From: Lumbricus rubellus
Lineage: Eukaryota > Annelida > Clitellata > Crassiclitellata > Lumbricidae
Direction: 5' to 3'
DNA length: 64,000 nucleotides
NCBI GenBank assembly: GCA_945859605.1
Contig: OX243812.1
Coordinates: 47,465,752 to 47,529,751, forward strand
Made by a program: the position numbers and the translations under genes. Each line of letters begins with the position of its first letter. Within the stretch, counting starts at the first letter, position 1. The notes beneath the pieces were generated by a model. It ran no database searches. It was not told the DNA's origin and was given only the letters and a program-made list of their open reading frames with translations. Shown here one piece after another: positions 53,110 through 63,384 of this stretch.

Positions 53110-53330
53110 CTGAAGGGTCTGAACGAGAGACAGACAGACAGACAGACATACAGACAGAGGACAGAAAAGCAGAGAGATAGAGAACAGAAAGCGACAGAGC
53201 AGAGAAAGAGAGGAAAGAGAGGAAATAGACAACACAGACACAGATAGAGAGACATATAGAAAGACAGAGAGAGACAGAAAGAGAGACAGAAACAGAGACA
53301 GAGAGACACAGAGACGGAAGGACATAAAGG
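53110..53330. repeat. Purine-rich GACAGA microsatellite
   Basis: A GACA/GAGA simple repeat in the intron between two TRPM exons. Its minus-strand frames give cysteine/serine-rich artefact proteins. Confidence 0.85.
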
Positions 53331-53380
53331 CAGAAAGTCATGGATTATCCTTGCCAGTAAGAATAGAAAGCGATTCTTGC

Positions 53381-53543
53381 CTCCCCATGTCTTCATGCTT
53401 GAGATTTTCTTTTCGAAAGAGGCTCGCAATCGGATTTCATCGTCAAATCGATGCTGAGTTCCGTCATCAAGGAGAATGAAATGCGTGTTATTAGGATCGA
53501 GAGAAGCTTCATTCATCAACGGTTCAACGGATTCGTACAAAGC
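53381..53543 (-). CDS. TRPM exon 3 in view
   Basis: A 163-bp exon encoding EASLDPNNTHFILLDDGT and then SFEKKISSMKTWG, matching the TRPM hallmark ..LDPNHTHFILVDDGT... The acceptor is TGTGTAG. The donor is GC-type (GAG then GCAAGA). Only this donor joins in phase to the next exon, since the final G plus TG completes a codon. Confidence 0.93.
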
Positions 53544-53799
53544 CTACACACACAAGACACGACAACGCAAGATAAATTAATGCAATGCAAGTCAACGCAA
53601 GATAAGTTACTGCAATGCAAGGCAAGACAGTGGAATGCAATGAAAGGCAACTCAATGCAATGTAATGCAAGGCAATGCAGCGTAAGCAATGCAATGTACG
53701 TAATTATCGTAATACAGTGCCACTATCAGAATAAAACCGTTGATGGCAAACAAAAGCCCAAGAGGATAAAACACGAATGTGGGGCGGCGATGTAGGGGT

Positions 53800-53965
53800 A
53801 TGTTCGGTGGTAGGTTGCGCGTTCGAATTCGCCGCGTGGGGACCCTGCGCAAGTCCTTCAGTCGCAATTGCTCATACGCTTCGGGGTGAAACTCCGATTC
53901 AGTGTCCGCGCTGTAGTCGAGAGCACCTCTGTTTATAAATTTTAAAGGGGCGCTATGACAAGTGC
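53800..53965 (+). repeat. tRNA-derived SINE, family 3
   Basis: It has B-box-like GCGTTCGAATTC, then CTGCGCAAGTCCTTCAGTCG and GAAACTCCGATTCAGTGTCC. It is the same family as 48004-48197, in the opposite orientation. Confidence 0.8.
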
Positions 53966-54219
53966 TCATACATGCATACATACATACATAGACCCATAGG
54001 AATTGCCAACAGGCGCATCGACTCTGACTTTTGTACAGTCGGATATGAGAATAGCATAGCAAGACAGACAAACAGATGAGCAAACACGACGGAGATATGA
54101 GGAAACAGAGAGACATACAAGACATAAGACTTACAGAGGCTGTTACACTATTTCGGAACTAAGCCTTCATGTTCGCAATTTTGAGTTGTTAGAAATGACC
54201 GTGAAAAACGAAGACTCAC

Positions 54220-54258
54220 CATTGGCGAGGTCCTATGCACTTCAGAAGATTCAGTTTC
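54220..54258 (-). CDS. TRPM micro-exon 2 in view (39 bp)
   Basis: A 13-codon exon, phase 0 at both ends (ETESSEVHRTSPM), between a GTCAACAG acceptor and a GTGAGT donor. It is supported by both strong splice sites and by phase matching to its neighbours, not by similarity. Confidence 0.6.
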
Positions 54259-54429
54259 CTGTTGACATAAAAAGATGCTGTTGTTTAATACCACATAATT
54301 ATAGGCATTTAGGCTCTCATCCCACGTGATTAAAGAGAAGGACAGCGAGTGAGTGAATGAGCGAGCAAGTGAGTGAGTTAGTTAGTTATAGTCAGTGAGC
54401 GAGCAAGTGAGTGAGTTAGTTAGTTATAG

Positions 54430-54476
54430 TCAGTGAGAGAGCGAGAGAGCGAGAGAGCGAGAGAGCGAGAGAGCGA

Positions 54477-54550
<74 letters not shown>

Positions 54551-54670
54551 GAGGGGAGAGAGAGAGAGGAAAGAGAGAGGGAGGGAAGAGAGAGGAAGGG
54601 AAGAGAGAGAGAGAAAGAGAAAGAGAAAGAGAAAGAGAAAGAGAAAGAGAAAGAGAGAGAGAGAGTTACT
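54430..54670. repeat. GA microsatellite
   Basis: (GA)n with GGGA and AAGA interruptions, about 240 bp, intronic. Arginine/glutamate frames here are artefacts. Confidence 0.95.
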
Positions 54671-55071
54671 AGTGATTCGAAATTATCACATGAGTTAGGT
54701 CAATTGCGTCTGAACATCATTGGGTCATTCAATCATTTTTTATTCAATGCACACTGCATTCCATTTGAGCATGGAATGCTCAGAAACGAATATCATAAAT
54801 AAATATTCTATAGTTTTAAAATTATACATTATAATTATAGTTTTTATATCCTACACCCTATAATGTATTATTATGTCACACTAGGCTTTAATAATTAGGC
54901 CTATTATATCATATCTCAGGTAGTGCCATCAGATAAAATTAACTGGGGACAGGTTCATGGTAAGCAGAGCGATAATCAAGTAACTGCAAATGCACATGTG
55001 TGTGTGTGTGTAGGTGTGTGTTCGCAGAAGATATGAGGTGCCGTAGGCATCATAATAACAACAGTCCTTAC

Positions 55072-55239
55072 ATCCGTTTCCACAATCAGCGCCTCTCTGT
55101 TCGATATGCATCCCCAGGAGGCGATTCCGATGGTGACCAACTGCTTCCAGATTCTCTGCTTCAAGATGTGAGCTTGAATTGCATCGGCCATCCAGCTTCA
55201 TGACACCGGTGTTAACTTCTCCAGTTATGATCCACGCAC
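55072..55239 (-). CDS. TRPM exon 1 in view, with a 1-nt frameshift
   Basis: The first frame gives AWIITGEVNTGVMK, matching TRPM ..GAWIITGGTNTGVMK... The second frame gives ADAIQAHILKQRIWKQLVTI and then GIASWGCISNREALI. The frames differ by one nucleotide near plus position 55186, within a GG pair. The acceptor is TTTGCAG and the donor GTAAGG. Either the locus is decaying or the base is a sequencing error. Confidence 0.85.
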
Positions 55240-55382
55240 CTGCAAAACCAATGTCGACTAGTCAACAACTCCTCAAGTCTCATTACGACCGACAAATAGA
55301 TTATGCTTATAATGCAACCCTCTGTGGGCCTATTGTAGTGGGGAAATTTTATAGTCAAACAGGCAATTTGCACTTGTTATAG

Positions 55383-55505
55383 CACCCCTTCAAGCTCTCT
55401 CTACTCAGAGGCGCTCCCGAATGCAGAGCGGACACTGCATCGGAGTTTCCCGCCGAAGTGCTGAGCAATAGTGATTGAAGCACTTGCCCAAGGCAGTGTT
55501 TAATC
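55383..55505 (-). repeat. tRNA-derived SINE, family 3, truncated
   Basis: The minus strand shares GAAACTCCGATGCAGTGTCC and the GAGCGCCTCTGAGTAG core with the other two copies. The tRNA-like head is missing. Confidence 0.75.
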
Positions 55506-55639
55506 TAGTCTCTGTCCTCTGGGGGGGAATTCAGGTTTCTGGGGGGGAGACAATTGAGCGTCCGAAGGACGCTCGTGAAGCGCGTAGGTATCTATCTATC
55601 GGCGCGTGAGGGGGAGGGGCATGGGGAGGGGGATTTCCC

Positions 55640-58600
55640 CTCCCCCATCAGAAATTTTTGGAATTTCCACATTGCAATGGCAGCATTTTATGGTGTCTTC
55701 TTAACAAAAACCTGTACTTTTTCAGAGCCTCACCAGAAACTTTTGGAATTTCCCCATTGCAATGGAAGTATTTTAAGGTGTCATCTTAACAAAAACCTGT
55801 ACTTGTTCAGAGCCCCTTGAGAATTTTTTTGGAGTTTCCACATTGCAATGGCAGCATTTTATGGTGTCTCCTTAACAAAAACCTGTACTTTTTCAGAGCC
55901 CCTTGAGAATTTTTTTGGAATTTCCACATTGCAATGGCAGCATTTTATGGTGTCTCCTTAACAAACACCTGTACTTTTTGAGACCTCACCAGAAACTTTT
56001 GGAATTTCCACATTGCAATGGAAGCATTTTAAGGTGTCATCTTAACAAAAACCTGTACTTGTTCAGAGCCTCATGAGAAATTTTTGGAATTTAAACATTG
56101 CAATGGCAGCATTTTATGGTGTCTTCTTAACAAAAACCTGTACTTTTTCAGAGCCTCACCAGAAACTTTTGGAATTTCTCCATTGCAATGGAAGTATTTT
56201 AAGGTGTCATCTTAACAAAAGCCTGTACTTGTTCAGAGCCCCTTGAGAATTTTTTTGGAATTTCCAGATTGCAATGGCAGCATTTTATGAGGTCTCCTTA
56301 ACAAAAACCTGTACTTTTTGAGACCTCACCAGAAACTTTTGGAATTTCCACATTGCAATGGAAGCATTTTAAGGTGTCATCTTAACAAAAACCTGTACTT
56401 GTTCAGAGCCCCTTGAGAATTTTTTCGGAATTTCCACATTGCAATGGCAGCATTTTATGGTGTCTCCTTAACAAACACCTGTACTTTTTGAGACCTCACC
56501 AGAAACTTTTGGAATTTCCACATTGCAATGGAAGCATTTTAAGGTGTCATCTTAACAAAAACCTGTACTTGTTCAGAGCCTCATGAGAAATTTTTGGAAT
56601 TTAAACATTGCAATGGCAGCATTTTATGGTGTCTTCTTAACAAAAACCTGTACTTTTTCAGAGCCTCACCAGAAACTTTTGGAATTTCTCCATTGCAATG
56701 GAAGTATTTTAAGGTGTCATCTTAACAAAAACCTGTACTTGTTCAGAGCCTCATGAGAAATTTTTGGAATTTAAACATTGCAATGGCAGCATTTTATGGT
56801 GTCTTCTTAACAAAAACCTGTACTTGTTCAGAGCCTCACCAGAAACTTTTGGAATTTCCCCATTGCAATGGAAGCATTTTAAGGTGTCATCTTAACTAAA
56901 GCTGTACTTGTTCAGAGCCTCATAAATTTTTTGAAATTTCCACATTGCAATGGCAGCATTTTATGGTGTCTCCTTAACAAAAACCTGTACTTTTTGAGAC
57001 CTCACCAGAAACTTTTGGAATTTCCACATTGCAATGGAAGCATTTTAAGGTGTCATCTTAACAAAAACCTGTACTTGTTCAGAGCCTCATGAGAAATTTT
57101 TGGAATTTAAACATTGCAATGGCAGCATTTTATGGTGTCTTCTTAACAAAAACCTGTACTTGTTCAGAGCCTCACCAGAAACTTTTGGAATTTCCCCATT
57201 GCAATGGAAGCATTTTAAGGTGTCATCTTAACTAAAGCTGTACTTGTTCAGAGCCTCATAAATTTTTTGAAATTTCCACATTGCAATGGCAGCATTTTAT
57301 GGTGTCTCCTTAACAAAAACCTGTACTTTTTGAGACCTCACCAGAAACTTTTGGAATTTCCACATTGCAATGGAAGTATTTTAAGGTGTCATCTTAACAA
57401 AAACCTGTACTTGTTCAGAGCCCCTTGAGAATTTTTTTGGAATTTCCACATTGCAATGGCAGCATTTTATGGTGTCTCCTTAACAAAAACCTGTACTTTT
57501 TCAGAGCCCCTTGAGAATTTTTTTGGAATTTCCACATTGCAATGGCAGCATTTTATGGTGTCTCCTTAACAAACACCTGTACTTTTTGAGACCTCACCAG
57601 AAACTTTTGGAATTTCCACATTGCAATGGAAGCATTTTAAGGTGTCATCTTAACAAAAACCTGTACTTGTTCAGAGCCTCATGAGAAATTTTTGGAATTT
57701 AAACATTGCAATGGCAGCATTTTATGGTGTCTTCTTAACAAAAACCTGTACTTTTTCAGAGCCTCACCAGAAACTTTTGGAATTTCTCCATTGCAATGGA
57801 AGTATTTTAAGGTGTCATCTTAACAAAAGCCTGTACTTGTTCAGAGCCCCTTGAGAATTTTTTTTGGAATTTCCAGATTGCAATGGCAGCATTTTATGAG
57901 GTCTCCTTAACAAAAACCTGTACTTTTTGAGACCTCACCAGAAACTTTTGGAATTTCCACATTGCAATGGAAGCATTTTAAGGTGTCATCTTAACAAAAA
58001 CCTGTACTTGTTCAGAGCCCCTTGAGAATTTTTTCGGAATTTCCACATTGCAATGGCAGCATTTTATGGTGTCTCCTTAACAAACACCTGTACTTTTTGA
58101 GACCTCACCAGAAACTTTTGGAATTTCCACATTGCAATGGAAGCATTTTAAGGTGTCATCTTAACAAAAACCTGTACTTGTTCAGAGCCTCATGAGAAAT
58201 TTTTGGAATTTAAACATTGCAATGGCAGCATTTTATGGTGTCTTCTTAACAAAAACCTGTACTTGTTCAGAGCCTCACCAGAAACTTTTGGAATTTCCCC
58301 ATTGCAATGGAAGCATTTTAAGGTGTCATCTTAACTAAAGCTGTACTTGTTCAGAGCCTCATAAATTTTTTGAAATTTCCACATTGCAATGGCAGCATTT
58401 TATGGTGTCTCCTTAACAAAAACCTGTACTTTTTGAGACCTCACCAGAAACTTTTGGAATTTCCACATTGCAATGGAAGCATTTTAAGGTGTCATCTTAA
58501 CAAAAACCTGTACTTGTTCAGAGCCCCTTGAGAAATTTTTGGAATTTAAACATTGCAATGGCAGCATTTTATGGTGTCTTCTTAACAAAAACCTGTACTT

Positions 58601-58800
58601 GTTCAGAGCCTCACCAGAAACTTTTGGAATTTCCCCATTGCAATGGAAGCATTTTAAGGTGTCATCTTAACTAAAGCTGTACTTGTTCAGAGCCTCATAA
58701 ATTTTTTGAAATTTCCACATTGCAATGGCAGCATTTTATGGTGTCTCCTTAACAAAAACCTGTACTTTTTGAGACCTCACCAGAAACTTTTGGAATTTCC
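55640..58800 (+). repeat. 85-bp satellite array with higher-order structure
   Basis: About 37 monomers of 84-86 bp, each with TTTGGAATTTCCACATTGCA and CTTAACAAAAACCTGTACTT. Two main monomer types alternate (GGCAGCATTTTATGG and GGAAGCATTTTAAGG). Variant patterns repeat at about 1.6 kb and about 337 bp. The array runs into the assembly gap, so its true length is unknown. Confidence 0.95.
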
Positions 58801-59000
58801 NNNNNNNNNNNNNNNNNNNNNNNNNNNNNNNNNNNNNNNNNNNNNNNNNNNNNNNNNNNNNNNNNNNNNNNNNNNNNNNNNNNNNNNNNNNNNNNNNNNN
58901 NNNNNNNNNNNNNNNNNNNNNNNNNNNNNNNNNNNNNNNNNNNNNNNNNNNNNNNNNNNNNNNNNNNNNNNNNNNNNNNNNNNNNNNNNNNNNNNNNNNN
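58801..59000. other. Assembly gap (200 N)
   Basis: Exactly 200 N, at the satellite's right edge. Open frames drawn through it are meaningless. Confidence 1.
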
Positions 59001-60498
59001 AGCCAGGGTGCTTAGTCTGTGGCACATACAGGGTGCGCCAAAAAAGTAATCCCCTACGGTTTTTAGCCCATATCTTGGCCAAAAATACGAATTTTTAAAT
59101 GAAACTTTACAGTCGTAAAGGCAATTCATATTTACGTACAATCGTCAAATTTCATCAAAATATTTCAAACAGAACAAAGGTTATATCACTTTTAATGAGG
59201 CCACCCACCGTTTTTTGACAGGGAACGGACATTATCCCCCCGGACACTATCCCCCCCGGACATTATCCCCTCCGGACACTATCCCCCCCGGGGTAGGACA
59301 TTATCCCCCCCCAGTGTATTATATCAATGCCTAATAGACCTATGTTACGTTAATATCTATACATCACACATTAGTTTATCTTTGTAAAAAGATGGTAAGT
59401 TAAAGGGGATATCTGATTGACGCTAATAAGTCTACGAAGTTCATATGACCTTAACAAACCTTTGTAGGCCTACTGACTGAATACGATTCCAATTCGTTCA
59501 TTCATCTATGTACAGTGAAACGACACTAATAACAGTAGGAAGCTTAGACGTTGCGTAACTGACGTTAACAAACCTTTCTTGTAGACACTAAACAAATAGG
59601 TCCTACATACGATTCTCATTCGTTTATTTCAAATCTAATTCTATGCCTACTGACATTAATTGGACCTACCGTCACCTACGTCAATGACGTTAACAAACCT
59701 TTGTAGGGCTACTTAATGTAGACGACTCTCATTCGTTCATTTTTCTACTGTATTGAATTTAATTTTGAATGGAAATGTCAGATGTAGTTACTAGTTAAAT
59801 GGCATTAAGAACTTTCGAAGTCTCATGGGTTACGGCACTATTCTATGATTTGTACATGAAGGGGGGGATATTGTCCGGGGGGATAATGTCCTACGAAAAA
59901 TCGGGGGGGATAGTGTCCGGGGGGGGGGTAATGTCCGGGGGGGATAGTGTCCGGGGGGATAATGTCCAGGCATGGGCGGAGTTTGGTCTCGGCTCTTGGG
60001 GGGGCTAAAACAATGTTCCGCGAATCTCTCTAACAGTCAAGTCAACTTCAAAACAGCAGGTCGTTTTTAACACTGGAATATAAATGATGTCATTAGACAC
60101 CCGAAAATCATTGATAACAAAATTTCAAAATGATGTCTTTAGACACCCGAAAATCGTCGATACCAAAAAGTAAAAATAATGTCTTTAGACACCCGAAAAT
60201 CGTTGATAACACTGAAATCAAAATGATGTCCTTAGACACCCGGACACAGCAGACGCTTGACCATCAATCTATGTTTATTTAGTAATCTAAATTTCAATTT
60301 TTAAGCCGTCGCTTATTTGATAATTAAAATGTCTAGCGAGACACCGCAAAGGCGTTTAGAACAGAGCGTACTGTCATTTATCCCCACGAAAACATCCACT
60401 ATGTCAAAAGGTATATTTCCGCATGCCTTATGAGCACTATAGGCTTTCACTGCTTTAATATTAGTCCTCTTCTAACCGCTGTAAGCGGCCATGCTATT

Positions 60499-60774
60499 CT
60501 ACCGACTACCGCTGTAAAAAGAGTCATGCAGCTCTAGTCTAAGTAGGCTATAGTAACCCATAGCCATTTGAATGGTAAAATGTAGTTCAGGAGCTGCAGT
60601 ATCTTTAATAGGTTTAAGAATAGGCAACATTATTGCTTGATTCCATTTCCTCTGGAGTATACGTGTTATCCATACTTTATTGTAGAAGTATAAGAGCACT
60701 TTCGGAAAACTTCTACGTAGTTGCTTAATATGATTATTGAGTGATCGAGTGATGGATGGATCCGATATGACCAT
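60499..60774 (-). pseudogene. LINE reverse-transcriptase fragment
   Basis: A 91-aa frame contains VLLYFYNKVWITRILQRKWN and then QAIMLPILKPIKDT, like the N-terminal RT region of RTE/Jockey/CR1-type LINEs (..LFNxIWxTGxIPxxWxxAxxxPIxKxGKD..). It is inside the hAT-like element and has no other RT motifs. Confidence 0.5.
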
Positions 60775-60869
60775 GGTCTATGACAACAGAGACCGTTACC
60801 CTGGACAGAAATTTGCTTGGCAATGTACATCACTTAATAAGCACTTTTATTGGGTGTCAAAGGCCATCA

Positions 60870-62110
60870 TTTTGATTCAACGATTTTCGGGTGTCTAAGG
60901 ACATCATTTTTGATTCCAATGTTATTCACGATTTTCGGGTGTCTAATTACATTAATTTAATTACAGTGTTACCAACGATTTTCGGGTGTCTAACGCTATC
61001 AATTTTGATTTCACGATTTTCGGGTGTCTAAGGACATTATTTTGATACTATAGTTATCAACAATTTTCGGGTGTCTAAGGACATCCTTTTGATTCAACGA
61101 ATCTGGGGTGTTTAAAATCATCATTTTAATTCCAGTATTATCAACGACTTTTGGGTGTCCAAAAACATCATTTTGATTCCTGTGTTACCCACAGATTTCG
61201 GGTGTCTAAGGACATAGTTTTGATTCAACGATTTTCGAGTGTCTAAGAACATATCATTTTATATTCCAATATTATCAACGATTTTTAGGTGTCTAAGCAC
61301 ATTATTTTAATTACAGTGTTGCCAACAACTTTAGTGTGTTTAAGGACATCATTTTGATTCAACAATTTTTAGGTGTCTAAGGACATTATTTTAATTACAG
61401 TGTTACCAACGATGTTCGGGTGTCTAAGGCTATCAATTTTGGTTCAACTATTTTAGGGTGCCTAAAGACATTATTTTGATTCCAGAGTTATCAACGATTT
61501 TAGTTTGTCTAAAGACATCATTTTGATTCAGGGGTTATCAACGATTTTTGGGTGTTTATGGACTTCATTTTGTTTCCAATATTATAAACGACTTTAGGGT
61601 GTCTATAAACGTCATTTTGGTTCCTGTGTTACCAACGATTTTCGGGTGTCTAAGGCCATCATTTTGATTCATCTATTCGCGGGTGTCTACGGACATCATT
61701 TTGATTCAACGATTTTCGGGTGTCTAAGAACATCATTTTTGATTCCAATATTATCAACGATTTTCCGGTGTGATGGCACATTTTTTAATTTTTATGTTAC
61801 CTACGATTTTCGGGTGTCTAAGGCTATCATTATGATTCAACGATTTTCGGGTGTCTACGGACATCATTTTGATTTTAGAGTTATCAATGATGTTCGGGTG
61901 TCTTAGGACATCATTTTGATTTCAGTGCTACCAACAATTTTCGGGTGTGTAATGACATCATTTTGATTATCAACGATTTACGGGTGTTAAAGGACATCTT
62001 TTTTGATTCTTGTGTTATCAACGATTTTCAGGTGTCTAAGGACATCATATTTATTCCAGTGTTACCAACGATTTTCTGGTGTCTAAGTCTATCATTCTGA
62101 TTCCAGCGTT
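60870..62110 (+). repeat. Diverged tandem array of ACGATTTTCGGGTGTCTAAG units
   Basis: Some twenty copies, mostly followed by GACATCATTTTGATT. Inverse copies (GACACCCGAAAATCG) lie at 60085-60245. Confidence 0.85.
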
Positions 62111-63384
62111 ATTAACGACCTGCTGTTTTTAAGTTCACTTGATTATTATAGAGATCTGCGGAACATTGATTTAGCCCCCCCTCCCAGCCGAGATCAAACT
62201 CCACCCATGGCTGGTGGCCAGCAACTCACAGTCTAGGTCTTTTGTTGTCCCCACAAGTGCCATTATTTTTACCATTGATAGTCCTTATTGGTACATTGTC
62301 AAGTCGGTGGATTCTTGGGGGGGGGGGCTTAGCCCCCCCCCCTAGCCCCTGATAAACTCCGCCCATGTGTCCAGGGGGATAATGTCCTACACCCTTTTTT
62401 GACGATTCAAAAACTAAATGCACCAAAAACTAGGTTTTTTGCCAATATCTTGGCCAGAAGTAACAATTTAGAAATGAAACTGTACAGGCTTAAAGACAAT
62501 TCATATTTACACGTGATGGCCAAATTGCAACTAAATATTTCAAACAGAACAAAAGTTATACCACTTTTAGGGAGGCCACCCATCGTTTTTTGACTATTCA
62601 AAAACGTAACGCAACAAAAAGTAACAAAACATGATTTTATCAATTCTCATCTCAAATAACTGTTGTCAAATGAACTTGGTAGTGCTTCACAACTTGTGTT
62701 CAATGTGCCCAACACCAGTGACAACACTTCTTTTGAGTCTTTGCAAAGCTCTTGATGGGCCTGTCGGTTAATCTGACAGATTCTTTATTTACCGATTTAA
62801 TTGTCATCTTGCTAAGTGACTTCTCAGTGAGGTGCAGCTACGATGGTGCTCTGTTTCTTTTTTAAATAGTTATAATAATGATCATCTGGCAAAATGAAGG
62901 CTATTTGATAACAATTATTTAAGATGAGACTTAATAAAAGCGTGTTTTTGCTACTTTTTGTTGCGTTACGTCTTTGAATCGTCAAAAAACGGGGGGTGGC
63001 CTCACTAAAAGTGGTATAACTTTTGTTGTGATTGAAATATTTTGATGAAATCCGGCCATCATATGTAGATTGGAATTGTCTTTAAGCCTGGAAAATTTCA
63101 TTTCAAAATTCTTCCTTCGGGCCAAGATATTGGCCAGAATAACTAAATTGGTTTTTTGTTACTTTTTCTTGCGTTGCGTTTTTGAATCGTCAAAAAACGG
63201 TGGGTGGCCTCACGGAAAGTGATGTAACTTTTGTTCTGTTTGAAATATTTAGTTGAAGTTTGAACCATTGTACGTAAATATGAATTGCCTTTACGACTGT
63301 AAAGTTTCATTTAAAAATTCGTATGTTTGGCCAAGATATGGGCTAAAAACCGTAAGGAATTACTTTTTTTTGGCGCACCCTGTA

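Larger units (their letters stand above)
43711..55239 (-). other. TRPM-family channel gene, N-terminal homology region exons
   Basis: Nine exons on the minus strand spell parts of the cytosolic TRPM homology region, in the right order with mostly consistent splice phases. TRPM proteins are cation channels whose long N-terminus binds ligands and assembles the tetramer. Order N to C: 55072-55239, 54220-54258, 53381-53543, 52718-52818, (gap), 48391-48500, 45663-45807, 44912-45039, 44357-44461, 43711-about 43955. The stretch expected between 52.7 and 48.5 kb was not found, and the phases there do not join (0 against 1), so at least one exon is missing. One exon carries a 1-nt frameshift. No transmembrane exons appear to the left. 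It is either a diverged gene extending out of view or a decaying partial copy. Confidence 0.85.
59971..62367. mobile_element. hAT-like element, innermost layer
   Basis: The inverted ends are CATGGGCGGAGTTT, with a perfect 8-bp duplication TGTCCAGG (59963-59970 and 62368-62375). A longer inverted pair of about 95 bp (..GGTCTCGGCTC.., ..ACAGCAGGTCG..) lies at 59971-60065 and about 62117-62216, so the right end has an extra 150-bp tail. Inside are tandem arrays of ACGATTTTCGGGTGTCTAAG (right, 60870-62110) and their inverse (left, 60085-60245). Confidence 0.88.
59220..62394. mobile_element. MULE-like element with array termini, middle layer
   Basis: A perfect 9-bp duplication TTTTTTGAC flanks it (59211-59219 and 62395-62403), and the uninterrupted sequence at about 62587 shows the empty site. 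The left end is an array of CGGACATTATCCCCCC-like units (59228-59315). The right-hand array is inverted at about 59865-59970 and ends after 62376. The hAT-like element at 59971-62367 is inserted in the right-hand array. Without it the element is about 0.77 kb. No transposase is seen. Confidence 0.85.
59029..63382. mobile_element. Outer TA-flanked TIR element (mariner-like)
   Basis: The ends are CAGGGTGCGCCAAAAAAGTA and its inverted counterpart, with TA at 59027-59028 and 63383-63384. Roughly 190-bp terminal units (..CATATCTTGGCCAAAAATA.., ..CAAACAGAACAAAGGTTATA.., ..GAGGCCACCCACCG..) are present. The right side has two such units in tandem (about 62935-63170 and 63180-63382), and one inner left unit lies at about 62404-62610. 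A second element occupies most of the interior. Confidence 0.85.

Noticed and set aside
53040..53330. C-terminal half of a 166-aa cysteine/serine-rich minus-strand frame
   Set aside because: The first 54 codons are a real TRPM exon. The rest is intron and GACAGA repeat read through.
58706..59141. 130-aa frames across 58801-59000
   Set aside because: They run through 200 N and satellite sequence.
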